From: Piezodorus guildinii
Taxonomy: Eukaryota; Arthropoda; Insecta; Hemiptera; Pentatomidae
Direction of reading: 5' to 3'
NCBI GenBank assembly: GCA_023052935.1
Contig: CM041292.1
Coordinates: forward strand, 147,746,439 to 147,810,438
Length of the DNA: 64,000 nucleotides
Under the pieces are notes generated by a model, which had not been told where the DNA came from, made no database searches, and saw only the letters and a program-made list of their open reading frames with translations. Both the position numbers and the translations under genes were made by a program. Shown piece after piece: positions 21,410 through 34,105 of this stretch (position 1 is its first letter; each line of letters opens with the position of its first letter).

Positions 21410-22110
21410 TATTTTCATCACTCTCCATTACATTTTACAACTTTGCGAATAAGATAATTTTTTTTTTTTTTTTTTTTTTAAATCTTTGGCCTTCTAAAGG
21501 AATATATAATCTAAATTACTGTTTTTATTGTAAAACAAAAGAAAAATTATGTTAAATATTTTTTTTGTTTGCTATTTTCTCCTTTAGTTGATTGCCAATT
21601 CGTTAAACTTGTACATTTAGCCTTTTTTTTTTTTTTTATCATAATAGTAATAAGATGCTATGCTTAATTTGTTTGAATCTACAAAATTTAGGGTACTTCA
21701 GAGAATGAAAATCTAGACTATGTTATTTAAGCCCTTTAACACGATTTAAATCAGAAAGAAACTTAAGTTAGGTTACAGCCCATTAAATTTTACTTCGGTT
21801 GAGCGAGTTTAATCATAATCGTTTGAGCTGTTTTTATGAAGATCATAAGTACATGGTGGATCTTCCGGTCAGGCGATTTTAGTGAAAAAGTTGCTGTAAC
21901 ATCTCGGGTATAGTTGTCTCAAATATGAAATTTCAGTTGCGTACAACTTTCATTTTTCGTGCTAGACTTACCACACGCACGCACACATACACACACACAG
22001 ACCTTTTTGTGGGACTTGATTTTTTGGACGCAGGAGACCCTAAAACGTGTATTTCAGTTGAAATCTCAAATTAGAATGTTCTTGTGGTTTGGATTGAAAT
22101 TCCCGAATCT
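21410..22110 (-). repeat. Rep-A copy 4
   Basis: Ordered Rep-A blocks: CACTCTCCATTACATTTTAC, TCTCCTTTAGTTGATTGCC, ATCATAATAGTAATAAGATG, GTTGCTGTAACATCTCGGG, the CA-rich tract after GCTAGACTTACCACA, and CTAAAACGTGTATTTCAGTT. It is 3'-incomplete relative to copy 1. The 68-codon frame at 21959-22165 is an artefact of this repeat. Confidence 0.8.
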
Positions 22111-22309
22111 ATTATTTTGTTGGCTATCTCTTCTACTGTACTATTACATTTTAAAAGAGGGATGAGGAGGCGGGAAAAGATGTCTTCGTCGTAGGTATGT
22201 CATTAATCTTCTTGTGACGGGGATCACCGGATTTTTGATTCATTAATTAATTCTCAGTGAAGGCTGAGGCTCTCTAGATATTGTTAATATGTTTGTGGCC
22301 TACCTGTTA

Positions 22310-22860
22310 GGGAAAGATTCTGAAATAAAGGATTTGTACACAATTTCAGACTGTCAAAAATTTTATTTGTCTTCTAGAGATGTTGTCTGTCTCTGTCGGG
22401 AGTTCGAAGGTGCAGTCGGTCTGTTTTAGTTTTGTGTATTGTCGTATGTCTTACGATACGTCTCAGCACGCCGTTCTGAAACAGTTAGAGCTTCTTAGCC
22501 GTGGCAGGTTTTATATGAGCTAAAATGAGTGCGCTATGTAGCAGTGATGGCCTGATGACGCTTTTATAAATCATCAATTTGAGGCAGAGTGATCGGTTTG
22601 GAGGTGTCAGAAAATAGTTTAGTCGGTATGTCTCGGCCTTCACCATCTTTTTTATTTTTTATCGTAGTGGCGAGTTAGTGTTAAGTGCCTTCCGAGAGTG
22701 ATGCCAAAATATAATATACTTTTCGCCGGTTTGCTAACTATGCCCGCTACCTTATAGGTTTTTGGAAGGCGGCGCTTGTTTTTCTGAAAGGAGAAAATAA
22801 TACAGTCCGTCTTTTTGAGGTTTTCTATAATGTTTAGTCCTTCCAGTTTCCTGGTGTATT
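22310..22860 (-). pseudogene. Jockey-2 family relic: ORF2 C-terminal part
   Basis: The minus strand near 22830-22690 reads KKTDCIIFSFQKNKRRLPKT then YKVAG and ILYFGITLGRHLTL. These match residues about 689-735 of Jockey-2 ORF2 (KKTDCIIFSFQKNKRPLPKT, YKVAG, IVYLGITLDRHLTL). Further along, fragments of the following helical region survive with stops and frameshifts (near 22600-22380 and ending around ISRRQIKFL, compare ISRRHIKFF in Jockey-2). It starts inside ORF2, so it is a 5'-truncated insertion that has since decayed, and shows the family has been present much longer than the full-length copy. Confidence 0.85.
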
Positions 22861-23812
22861 TTTTCTATATTTTATTTACTGTATTCTTCATATATAGGTA
22901 AGAGAAATAAAAATATCGGGACCGTTTAAAATTATTTGAACCCGAGATATGATGATCACATTTTTATTAAAGCCAGGTTACTTACTGTTGTCTCCTATGG
23001 GCATGTTGACTGTTACTCAATATGTAAAAAGGGAGCAAAGCAGAATGAGGGAAACGGTCTTGTTTGCTGAGACAGGCCTGGACATCCATCTGTAATTTGT
23101 CGAGGAAATGATGGAGGAGAGGATCTGGGGATATTGCTCCCCCCCTCACTAATTCAAGGGCTATACGTCTTCTTCAGGAAAATAAACCCCTACCTCTCTA
23201 ACGCTCCCCTTTCTTTAGGAAGCGACTGCCTTCCATGAATGGGTATCCTGTCCTTAGAATCTCTTTAACCATCCAAAATATATTTTAAAAATTCAGTTAA
23301 ATTTTGCATTACTAAATATTTTATAACCTTTTAGAAATAAAGGTTCTCGCTCACATCTGACACGCTGCAAAGTATTAGATATTGGTTTATTATTTTCAAA
23401 TAAATATATAGGGGTTAGACTTTTTATATAGCTGTTTACAGGCAATTAACTAACATGAAAAGCAGTAAATAATTCAAAGGAAAAATGCTAATTTAAAATA
23501 AAACCCAATTTCTTAGCTATTTCTGAAGCGATATGAATGATTACTTTTTGCATAATGATGTTTTTTCCTTTTTTTGTATTTATTTGTTTTTCCTACGATG
23601 GACATACGGATTTTTTGCGATTTTCGGGCTGTACATTTTTTTTTTTGTTTTTTTTTGTGTTCATTATTGAAAAAAAAATAAACAAAAATATTCATAATCA
23701 TGTTATTTACTATTTCCTTTTCTTTTTTTTTTTTTTCTTTCCATTGAAAATTTTGAATAGAAAATCCTGATTCTTGAATTTTTTCTCCATCGTCAAAAAT
23801 AACCCAGTTATG
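22861..23812. other. AT-rich, no gene
   Basis: T- and A-rich low-complexity sequence near 23560-23750 yields Phe- or Lys-rich frames on both strands; not coding. A moderately GC-rich patch lies near 23090-23260 with no assignment. Confidence 0.45.
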
Positions 23813-24098
23813 GGTCCTCTAGTGGCTAGCATAACACCTTTCTTTGCCGAAGGTCGCAGATTCAAACCTACAGATGGCTCTAAAATTTTTTAATGGCAGT
23901 AAAAATCCTTAGTTATTCCGTCCTTCGGAGGAGACCTAAAAAGGTGGTCCCAAGCCAGTGTGATGTCAGGCATTCGTTAAAGACCCCTATCTTAATAAAA
24001 CCTGTATAGTCAAAATTTAGGACTCCCAGTGTAGCATCGTCCGATTAGCTTTAGTAGAATAAAGTAACGTTAAATGAATAAACAAACAAACAACCAAA
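23813..24098 (+). mobile_element. SINE2 copy
   Basis: Head GTGGCTAGCATAACACC (A box), diverged B box GATTCAAACCT, then the shared body: GGTGGTCCCAAGCC, GTGTGATGTCAGGC, CTATCTTAATAAAACCTG, GGACTCCCAGTGTAGCATCG and GTAACGTTAAAT. It ends in the typical AATAAACAAACAAACAAC tail. Confidence 0.85.
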
Positions 24099-25017
24099 TT
24101 ATCATGGTTTAATCACATCTCTGATAGGTTTTAAATTTACCGTTCGAGATTTTATTTTCTTAGTTCATCACGGTGTAGTTAGAAAGTTTGAATTTCTTCT
24201 ATTTTCATTATTTATTTATTTAAAACGTAAGAATAATTGAAAGCCATTTTTTTTAGTGAGCACAGTTAGGTGGCTCTATTCGCATCGTAATGTATACATT
24301 TTTGTTTCTCCATCTGCTTGATTTACATGGTGAATTTTCATAATATTTTGACTTAGTTTAATTTAAATTTATAGTATTTGTATCTTATTTACTTGAAGAT
24401 TAATTTTTCTGTTGAATTCAATTGTAATCTATAGTTGAATGAGTCTCATTCCTTTTTAGGTTAATTCTTTTCGTATTAAATGTTAAAAATACTACCTGTG
24501 TCCCCTATTATGTATTGTAATTACAATTTCTTTCATGCCACAGAACATACTTTTTTAGCGAAATATTGGCAAAGCACTATAAACTTATCAATCGATAAAC
24601 TCCTTGCAGTTATTTATCGATTTATTTAAGATCGCATTCTTTTATTACATCCTCACTTAAACAAACAAGTCAAAATTAAAATCTTTATTATGTTACGAAA
24701 TGCTAAAAAATTGGTTTTGGTGACATAATTAAAGTAAAAAAAATATTGTTTTTTTTTTAGAATGACTACTACTCTAAGAAAATATCTTGTGCTAACTCAC
24801 CACAAAACTTCCCGAAGGATCCATTCAATTTATCAGAGTAGGTTGAAACCACAAAAGCCATTTTATTTGGAAGGTTAGCTTATTTGAGCCAATATCTTAA
24901 ATGTGACAACCATGGAAGGGAATAAGACCACAAGCATTTCTTGATAGTATCTTAAATGTTCTATTTTCTGACTTCCTACATAACCCCATCACCAGCTCAT
25001 TAAAACCATCACCCTTA

Positions 25018-25018
<1 letters not shown>
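24099..25018. other. AT-rich, nothing recognised
   Basis: No coding region or repeat I can name; precedes the TA microsatellite. Confidence 0.45.
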
Positions 25019-25093
<75 letters not shown>

Positions 25094-25099
25094 TATAGA
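25019..25099. repeat. (TA)n microsatellite
   Basis: About 80 bp of TA alternation with one phase change near 25062 and interruptions at the right end (AGATATAGATATA). Confidence 0.9.
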
Positions 25100-25390
25100 T
25101 ATATAGTATTTATATTGAAAAAATATACAATTTAAGAAATGATTCAATTATTCCCTTCAGGTTCATTTTATCTAAAGTAATAAGACCCATGTTTATAATA
25201 ATAAGCGGTTAAATATTGAATTTTAATAATGATCATTTAATATATTCGGCATTGTGTATAAATTATTAAGATGCAATATTAATGGTGGTGCCAGACTTCA
25301 TCAAATGGCAGAGCGACATCGAAATCTCACCCAGTATCTCCAGAAAATCCGAATAAATGGTCAGGTCTTATGTATCTTGTGGTCTTGTGT

Positions 25391-25668
25391 ATTTTTTTTT
25401 TTTTTTAAGACCAAGAGCCATGTAATGAGATGATTAAGCCTAAATCACGCTAAGCCGCCATATGTTTATCTAATTTTGAGTACGCACTTTATGGAGGCTC
25501 GGCGTGCTTCAGGCAGGAGGTTCTCCATAACCCAGGCATCTACGACTGAAATGATAAAATAAATAATTCTGTCCAAGCCCGGTTTGAACCTGGGACCCAG
25601 AGCTACTATTCTTCTAGTGCCACTCCATTATTTTATTTCCATCCACTCGACTACGCCGCTCCCTAGAG
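25391..25668 (-). mobile_element. SINE3, tRNA-derived
   Basis: On the minus strand the head GGAGCGGCGTAGTCGAGTGG holds an A box (TAGTCGAGTGG). A B box GGTTCAAACCG follows near 25585. The 3' end runs GGCTCTTGGTCTTAAAA into about 14 A. The head resembles that of SINE4 at 60360-60690 (GAAGCGGCGTGGTCTAGCGG), so the two may be one superfamily. Only one full copy is in the window. Confidence 0.75.
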
Positions 25669-26314
25669 GAGTTAAACGGACTTGCCAAGTTTCATTAAGA
25701 AAAACAAGCTAGTTAAATTACAGTACATTGCAGAGTGGTCATTTTCGAAGTGGAATCTTCTCCCTTCCGCTTCCCTCTTATGGATCTACAACTTCCTTCG
25801 TATTCACTTTTAACGTGACTGATTAATCATTGGAATCCATTGGAGTGTTTGAGCCGTTTTTAATAACCATAACTTATTTCGTTTAGGTATAAGTTTGATT
25901 CTCGTAGAATAAACAAAATAAAAGATTAAACCAACTGAAATTATTCCTCTCTCGATTAAGTGCTAGAGGTCTCATGTTCGTTACTTTTAAAATCAGTAAG
26001 AAACTTAAACGAATTACAAATGGTTTTTACCTAAAAGAACGTTTTGCTTTTCAAAGGAGTGTAGAAACCCTTACGTTTTGAGGACTTCTTGGTAGGAAAG
26101 ATTTCATCTTCTATCGAAAGATTATTTATTGATTTTATACATTTGTCTTTTCCGTTCCTCGTCAAGTCGACTAAAACTTTGTCGGTCAAATCGGGGGTCT
26201 GTCAGCCTTCTATAACTTGTGCCCTGTTTGTTTTGCAATAATTATGAAATGGATTTACCTCGGCGGGTGCTCATTTTTCTCGGATATAGAAGAAAACCAA
26301 GAATCAGCTATTAT
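25669..26314. other. Unassigned
   Basis: Mixed-composition sequence without a recognisable gene or repeat. Confidence 0.4.
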
Positions 26315-26700
26315 GATTTTGATTAAAAACGCTATATCAATAAAAACTGTATTGGGCTTTAATATTATGTAGGTTTCAACCTGACGAAATAATGTGATAC
26401 GGTTTAAATGCCTATATTCAAATCTAAATTAACTTCCCTTTAATTTTTTTATTTTTGAAAAAAATAACCATATGGCCTTTTTAGCATTTATGAAAAATAG
26501 ATAAATATACGAATTCGATAACCAATTAAGGGAGAAAAGAGCAAAAATATTTACTCAGCTGATTTTTTTCCTAAGCATATGAATAGTAATATATATATGT
26601 ATAATATACCTTTGAAAAGCTAAAGATTTTAGAAAAAATATTACATTATTTAAAAAGTTGTGGAAGATGATGTAAAATGACGAATAGGACCTAAACTTAG
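26315..26700 (+). repeat. Rep-A copy 5, inner part
   Basis: Opposite orientation to copies 1-4. It carries GATTAAAAACGCTATATCAA, GGGCTTTAATATTATGTAGG, ACCAATTAAGGGAGAAAAGAGC and GCTAAAGATTTTAGAAAAAA in order. Confidence 0.75.
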
Positions 26701-29700
26701 GGAATTATTGTAGATGATTTTATATTATTTCATCTACAATGTATGTTAGAAATGAAACTGAATATAATACTTGAGCTTTTTTTCCAGTTTAACTTTGTTT
26801 CATAGTGAATAAATTGTGCTTATCTACCGAGGTAAGATTCAAAGTCAAAGCTTGCTCAAATTAAAGAGAAACCTACGATTTCAAAGTCAAGGAAATTATA
26901 TAAACAGTTGCTTAGATTTATCACTGATTTCCAGGCGCTCTTTCTTTGGTTTGGGTCTCATCTTCGTGATAAAAGGATCCGAAGTCTCCAGTAGCTGGAT
27001 TCGTCGTCTGGTATGTGGAAAACATGTTCATTTTCCATCCACTCGCTAAATACTTTTCTGAACTCGGCCCGGTCCCGATTTACAACTTTTGTTTTTTTTT
27101 ATTAAAATGAGGCAAACAACTCTTACATAGAGCTGTCACCATTATAGAAATGTTTCCCTCGTCAAGTCCAGGGTGATGTCGTCGAAGAAATACGTCGAAA
27201 TTTGTATCATCAAACAAGAACTCACACAAATCGCGGTATTTAATTTTGATGGAGCTCATGTCTAGACAATGTTAAAAACTAGACTGAACTAGAATTAAAT
27301 GTGCTTTTACGTGGTGACATGTATTATCTGAGCCAATTGGGTAAATAAAATAGAGCTATAAACATATGGGTACTCTAATCCTCCCTTTTCTTTGCGGTGT
27401 TATGATCGGATAGGCAGATAAAGGCTGATGATTTTTGTTCTAATCTTTATTTTAACATGTATATTTTGAGAAAATACCTTCCTCATCTCGGAAGAAGCCG
27501 GAGATTTTTTTGTTGCACTACCTTTTCAAAATATTTACGGTAGTTCGTAACTTTGGTCTGGTTACGTGATCAAAAATATTTTTTTGACCAATTAGTCTTA
27601 TGTGTGCCATATTTAAACATCCTAGAACAGGAATAAAACCGAATTATTTCACTATTTTTCCCAGTTGCATAGCAAACTCTGAAAGTTAGGTGTAATTTAA
27701 GGAAAACTTCCACTATCTTGACTTTAAATGTCAATAAATGGGGCTAAACATCAGTCTGGATGAAATGTGTGGTATATCTAGATGCAGTGGCTAATGTATA
27801 ACAGAAATATGAGCCAGATGATCAAAAAAAAAAAATTCGAAAAATCGAATGGTTTCCGCACTTGCTCCACTTTGCTCCGTCGTGAACGTGTTAAATGCTT
27901 TGAAAATTGGTCCCGCAAATAATTTTTATACCGTTACAGCATTTTAAACGTGTAGCTATAAATAAGGTGATTTATGATCCGTAAAATCAAGATCGGAGTG
28001 GTTCGTTCATCCATGAATAGTCCAAGCGGAATAAAATGTCTTTATTGCTTGCTACAATATAGATATTTTTATCGATTGTCCTCTATCAAATAATAGAGTC
28101 AATGATGTGTGAACGTGTTTATTAGATTTTATTTATGTAAAGTTAAACATATTAATATAGTAACTTCTGTAGCAGTCACACCAGAAATCGTGCAATCATA
28201 AACATATGTTTTGTGCCAGGATCCATGATTTTGCAACAGGAAAATAATCACCCTTATTACATTTCTTTTCCTGACATTTTTTTTTTTTTTTTTTTAATAA
28301 GTCATGAATCGCAAAACTTTTGATTTTATATGTCTTTGGGTAAGTAACGAACGATTAATTAGAAAATGAAATGTTTAAAGCTCAGATAAACTAGTTAGAT
28401 TGTTTTTTTTAATACCTTAAACCTCTTTCATATTTTTCACTCCTCTATCTATAATCTCTGTCACGCTCATTATTAAAATTATTATTATTATAATTACTTT
28501 TTAATGCTTTCCTTGAATTACTTATTTTTATACTTACATAAAATATATAGAAAGCGAAAATAACAGTAAAGCGTCAAAATTTTATGTTTCAACTCAAAAC
28601 TTTAAGATCTCTAGGGAAAAAATAATTAATTGTAGTAAAATGGTAGTATTTTAATTAAGCCTAATGATAATTGCAAAATTTTGAAACTATTTATAGTAGA
28701 AAGGTATGAAAATGTATCATGTGCTCACCAGTTTTTTTTAAATTTATTTATTTTTTTTTGAGAATTGATGACTGCCTTAAATTATGCCATCTACCATAAT
28801 AAGGGTGGGGCTAGTTGAATATAGAGGCAAGTTTGGTAGTCGTAATATTTCTAAAACTATTCACTTCATGCGAAGGCATCTCAGGCAATTGTCATGGAAA
28901 AGGAGTCGCCAAAAATAAAACTTATCGTGTGTGCGTCTGTAATAGTTAAATGTTATCCGATTCCAATAAGTTAAGTGTCAAAATTCCATAAATTTATTTG
29001 TCTTTTGAAATGTATAAATGTCCTGGGTAAAATTCTTACGGTTTGTTTTTCAAATCATTGTTTTTGCTTTAAAATTCTTTGCTTCTAATTTCCCACCGAC
29101 CGGTTATAACAAGACTGACACACACAGTTCTACTACACTGTCACTGATTATCCACTGTCACAGTTCACTGATACATCATCTTGCTGAACCGGATTAAGAC
29201 TGACTCTCTCAGGCATAGTGGACCGGTATTTGTACTACTACAGAATCTAGACAAAGGGAGGGAAGGTAAACGCCGGAAGGCGGATGAGTCGTTCTAGGTA
29301 CTTCGAGGACCGTCCAGGTATCTAGAAGTATCTAGCCGATTCCGGACAGGCGCGGTCTACATGTCATTGTCCTGACCGTAACAATACTGAAGTTAAGCTT
29401 AACATATTCTGATGTTATGTTGATTCTATTTTAAGTGTGTCATTCAGCGAAATTTACTTCTAATTTTGTTTGTTTTGTCACAAAAAGACAATAAACCGAA
29501 AGTAGATTGTCAAACAGGAATTTTACTTGATATCTAGTTAGCATTGTACCAATGTTTTGACTAGTCTTTTAAGTGCTCATTTTGCTCCATACTCTTAGTC
29601 AACTTGTTAGGTACGTTGACCATATTTGACTTTCTGCATTTAAACAGCTATAGCTCTTAAATTCGACTTGTTAGGAATAAATTGGAATAATTTTGCATAT

Positions 29701-30304
29701 GGATAAATTATTAATTCATCAGTATGCATAAAAGGTCATTAATACTCATCGTTAAAGAGCTGTAACCTCCCCAGTAAAAAGTTGCTCCTCTAGCAAAATA
29801 AATATAAATATAGAAAGAGAAATAAATATAAAATAAAATGATCCATTTTAACCAGAGTTCTTATCATATAACTTTCACCTCAGAAAGCTCAATTCACAGT
29901 GATAACCGCATAAATTAGGAAATAGCTGAACTTCTAGAAAACGATAACCAATGAGTCATAAGATTTGTGACATCTTAGCATCCAGTATTACAGAAAAGGA
30001 AGCAGCGATAGTAGAACCTACAATCAGATAAGGATCTAATGATCAGGAATAAGGCAAACAAATTCAAAAAGAAAATATTATACAAAATGTATTCCATACG
30101 TGCAAGAAAAGTTTCGCGGGAGGTTAAGTGAAAGAGCATTTACTGTTAGGGAGATTTGGTTCAGAAGCAGAGAGTTTGGTCATCGGTACCAGAATATGGC
30201 GGATTCTTTAGTCCTGGACTCCCTGAGAGTTTTGCACCACCACATCTATGGCTAGGCTGGTTTGTAATCTTCCAAGTATTGTGATGATATAAGTAATATG
30301 GATT
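26701..30304. other. 3.6 kb without recognisable genes
   Basis: Several frames of 60-80 codons exist by chance. The motif GAACGTGTTAA near 27881-27891 resembles the terminus of the TTAA MITE, but no partner end was found. A GC-richer patch at about 29095-29390 stands out from the AT-rich surroundings and is unassigned. Confidence 0.4.
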
Positions 30305-31985
30305 TTACTTTCACTTACCTATATATGAAATATATATAGGGAAAGTATCTTGAACATTTTCGAATTAGAGTTTTCAACGGAAATACACTCAGTCCCACAA
30401 AAAGGTTTGTATCCGCGCGTTTGTCTGTGTGTCCTGCGTCTGTATGAGTGTTTTTTTTTTTTGTTTTTTTTTTTTTATAACGAGGTTAGGTAGAAATCTT
30501 CAAAAGACGCGGATAGGCCCGTACCTATCCGTATGTGTGGGATTTTTACCCACTAAAACCATCCTCCATACACCTGTTCATTGTGCTCTCCACGGGACCG
30601 CCGTTAGGCATTACTTCGTGGAGGGACATGGCTGAGTGCCGCCCCGTTGTCCTCTTCCACCGGTTTCATTTATCCATATTATTGACTCCTTCTGGCCCTC
30701 TCTTCCGCTCTCAACCTCTTAAGAACGACTGTGGTGAATCTCTTCACTGTGCCCCAATGGTAGTCCGAGCGCAGTATATGGCTCACTATATTTTCTGGTG
30801 TGATGCTTCCCACGTACACTCTCTCTAATTCACTTCTTTCTTCCGCAAAGCGAATTTAAGCGAAAAATACATGTTCCGCTGTTTCCTCAGATGTCTAACA
30901 CGCGGGGCATTCTGCAGTGTTGTCCAATTTAAATCGGAATTGGTATGCTCTAAAGCATCCATGTCCGGTTATCAGTTGGGTTAGATAAAAATCTACCTCG
31001 CCATGCCGGCGACTATACCACAAACCTACATCTGGTATTAACCTTTGAGTTCATCTTCCGGAGTCTGCAGCCTTCCATCGCTGTTGCCACTGATCGATAG
31101 TAGTTTTCCGCTCCTCTTCTCTGGAAACATGAGAGCGTCGTCTAAAGTGCCTACTTCGTTCTACAACAAAAAGTTCAATAGGCGGCATTCTGGCTATCAA
31201 ACACACCGCCTCATAGGAAACCGTTCTAAAGGCATTTATTGCCCTTAAGGAAATTCTGCGATAAATGTTTGTATGAATGTGTGTGTGAAAAGTCCTATGA
31301 AACTGAAATTTCCTTATTTGAGACAACTATATGCCCTAGATGTTACAGAAACTTTTCAGTAAAATCTGCTAACCAGAAGAGCCACTTTATGCCATGCACT
31401 GTGTACCTTTTTATAATTTTTCCATAAACCGCTATTACAACTTTGATTAAACTCGCTATATTGATGTAATATTTAATTGGCTTTTATATCATGTAAGTTC
31501 CAATTTGTTTGAAATAGTCTGACATAGCGTAAGTGCCAATATTGTAAATTTTATTCCTCTCAAGTACCTTTAATTTTGTACACCTTATTAAAATGGCAAC
31601 GTCTTCTTGTTATCATTGATAGAAAATAAATAAATATATAAGTTATACGAGTATGATATCCAACTATTAGAGAAAAGAGCAAAAATATTTTGTAAAGCAT
31701 ATTTTGGGTTTTGATCATAGATGTATAATATAACAATTTGAAAGCAAAAGATTTTAGAAATAAAATATTATCTTATACACAATCTTGTAAAAGTTAATAA
31801 AGAGTCATGAAAAGCCAATAAAAATAATAGAATACTTTAGATAAAAATATAATAGATTTTTAAATAAAAAACATGATTTTATAGAAATTCAATTTAATTA
31901 ATTCTTTACTATTTTCACGTATTTTTATCTGTAACTGTAATTGAAAATTAGTGAAAGTTGTGTGTTGCCCGCACCAGATATTTGC
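30305..31985 (+). repeat. Rep-A copy 6, full-length, split by an R1-like LINE
   Basis: The left end TACTTTCACTTACCTATATATGAAATAT starts at 30305; the GTGTGTG-rich zone breaks near 30455. The repeat resumes at about 31260 (AAAGTCCTATGAAACTGAAA) and runs through all inner blocks to AGTGAAAGTTGTGTGTTGCCCGCACCAG ending near 31970. Without the insert the unit is about 0.9 kb. Together with 43552-44425 it defines both Rep-A termini. Confidence 0.8.
30480..31257 (-). pseudogene. R1-like LINE ORF2 C-terminal fragment
   Basis: The minus strand 31257-31051 encodes a 91-codon frame containing ISLRAINAFRTVSYEAVCLI then ARMPPIELFVVERS, the block that follows the RT domain in R1-type arthropod LINEs. Continuing in the same strand, with stops, are GHGCFRAYQFRFKLDNTAEC, PAC and TSEETAEHVFFA (30960-30870), the CCHC-type zinc-finger region typical of the C-terminus. 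No endonuclease or polymerase remains. It is 5'-truncated inside Rep-A; the 3' end is marked by T-runs at 30450-30477 on the plus strand (an A-tail on its own strand). No target-site duplication visible. Confidence 0.85.
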
Positions 31986-32607
31986 TATCTAAAATTTTCT
32001 TTAGGATTTATACAATATGCATAGCAACTCATCGAAGTTGAGAATACAATCAAATTGTGGATTTCTCTCTCTCATTCTCTTTGATTTTAACTATAACTCT
32101 TTTAACAGCGGATTTTTTTTTTTAGTTGACAGTAAAATGTAATTATTTTCATGTCTAATACTGGTGCTTTAATAACCTTTAGGATATTTTACTCCTAGAG
32201 GAAGTTAGGAAAAAGTTAGGAAACGATCAGACCCGTTTGAAGGATAACAAGGGAATAAAGTTCTGTCGCTCCGAATTCTGCTGGAGCCCAAGTCAGTTGG
32301 AACAAGTCCCATCCCAAGGCTCAATACAACAGATACCTTTTAAATATGGATCCTTTCAATTATGTTCAAACATTTAGGACAACTACACTAGATTGTATGG
32401 TTCATATATATTATCTAGATTTTATTTATAATTTTAAATTCCTCTTTCCTAATATTTACTTTAAGGAATTTGAGTATTTTTAAAAAATAATAACCACAGA
32501 TATTAATAGCCGTTGCTAAAAACTATAGTTATTATTATTATTATATACTACATTTTATAGTATCATTCCAAACATGGCAAAGAAGAAATACTAACAATTA
32601 GTCATGT
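31986..32607. other. Unassigned
   Basis: AT-rich with a more balanced patch near 32215-32340. No gene recognised. Confidence 0.4.
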
Positions 32608-32683
32608 GATACTTCGATCACGATCGAAAACAAAGTTCCGCAAAAAAGTCTGCGTGTTCGAGTGTCTGTGGTTAATCTACAAC

Positions 32684-33091
32684 AGTTATAGAATGAGACT
32701 TAACTTATAAATAATATATAGTAATTATTAATAACTTCCTTTTCTATACCTGAGGGTGTCACCCATAAACCTAGAAAGGACAGACCAAGTACCGACAAAG
32801 AACACATACCTGTACTTAGGACACAGAACCCAACATCTGGAAGCACTTCCTTTATGGTGCCGCCTTCCTCATCCCCTCTACAAAATCTTGCTATATATAC
32901 CTTTTGATCCTCAAAACTCATCACTCTTAGACTCGACTCTCTACTCGAGGAGCAGACATCGAAGAGGAAACATCTCTTACCTCTTACCTCTTACTCTTTC
33001 TTGGTCGGCTTATTAAGATTAGCGCCTTGAAGCTGTCACGGTCCACGCATATCTAGTGGGTTGAACCTTGGCAGCTACCCTGTAGGGTTAG
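32684..33091 (+). repeat. Direct repeat, copy 1: LTR-like sequence joined to Jockey-2 5' end
   Basis: 408 bp that match 34106-34513 at a constant offset of 1422 bp with one substitution noticed (GTACC versus CTACC near 32791/34213) and no indel. Positions 32684-32927 correspond to the sequence upstream of the Jockey-2 insertion point, including the ACTCATCACTCT target site (32916-32927). Positions 32928-33091 equal the first 164 bp of Jockey-2. The match stops abruptly at 33091. The frames at 32700-32924 and 32756-33016 are carried by this repeat and are not genes. Confidence 0.9.
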
Positions 33092-33395
33092 CCTCCGGGT
33101 AGGCCTCCGGCTATCCATACAGATGTATTTGAATTTAAAAATAATAAATCTCTCGATTATAATAACAAAATATCAACTTATACTGCGAGTTTACATAAAC
33201 AAAATGTTATAATTAAAACGAAAGAGGTAATGAAATCCCCTCAATTAAATAAGAATTTCCAGAAAAAAGGTTTCCTCAGGAAATATTCCCAAAATGGTAA
33301 AACCCATTAGAAAAGATTTAATATATCTCTGGACGTTGAGACCAAATGAAAATCTCAACAGTGATAGCGGTCCGAGATGTATGTAGTTTTAAAAT

Positions 33396-33441
<46 letters not shown>

Positions 33442-34093
33442 GGGATATAAATAATAGTAACAATAATCAGGTACTGTTAATAAATTAAATACAAATATTT
33501 ATAATAGTGTATTGTTTATTATATTGATGGTTGCACTTAATGTTAATATTCATTGTCAATTGTTTACACTAATTTGAAATGTTATTTTTAGAACTATATA
33601 TAGGTAATAATACCTGTATAAGATAAACAGAAAAAAAAAAATGTTTATATAAAAATTGAGAAAACGTTTTATAGATTGTAATAAAAAACAACATAGTTCA
33701 TGCTTTTGTTTAATTTAGTGTTATGGTTATGTTTTTAATTATTTATAAATAATAATGAGAAATTTTAGTTTTATATAATTGTACCTATAAGTTTCAAGAC
33801 TATTAACAATGTATAAATTTCCACAGGAATAATGTAATGACGATTGGTAAAACTAATTAATTATTGTATATAATCTCAATTATTGTAATTAAGTTTCTTT
33901 TTAAAGTTTTGATTGTATAAATTTATATTCTTAAGAATTATTGTAAACTTTGGAAAAATGTAACTGTTCCCATTCCTGTAGTATCCTTTCCTACAATACA
34001 CTTTCCTATCCAGAACCTCCATCTGAAGGACTACTATATCATAACAATATAAACTGACAAACTTAAACATTGCACTCAAGGGGCTTCGTGCTT
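33092..34093 (+). other. Probable eroded interior of an LTR retrotransposon
   Basis: About 1 kb between the two 408-bp repeats. No gag-pol domains survive; it contains an A38 run at 33400-33438 and AT-rich sequence. Its right end leads into a purine tract immediately before the second repeat, the position expected for a polypurine tract. Assignment rests on that arrangement only. Confidence 0.35.
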
Positions 34094-34104
34094 AAGGGGG
34101 AGAG
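34094..34104 (+). other. Candidate polypurine tract of an LTR element
   Basis: AAGGGGGAGAG, 1 bp before the start of the second 408-bp repeat. In LTR retrotransposons such a tract primes second-strand synthesis and abuts the 3' LTR. The first repeat has no such tract before it, as expected if it were the 5' LTR. Confidence 0.5.
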
Positions 34105-34105
34105 T

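Noticed and set aside
27840..27895. piggyBac-type MITE suggested by GAACGTGTTAA
   Set aside because: Only one end resembles the 19-kb MITE; no inverted partner with TTAA found nearby.
32700..33016. Paired frames repeated at 34122-34438, looking like a duplicated small gene
   Set aside because: They lie in the 408-bp repeat that spans the LTR/LINE junction, so the frame crosses an insertion boundary and cannot be a native gene.
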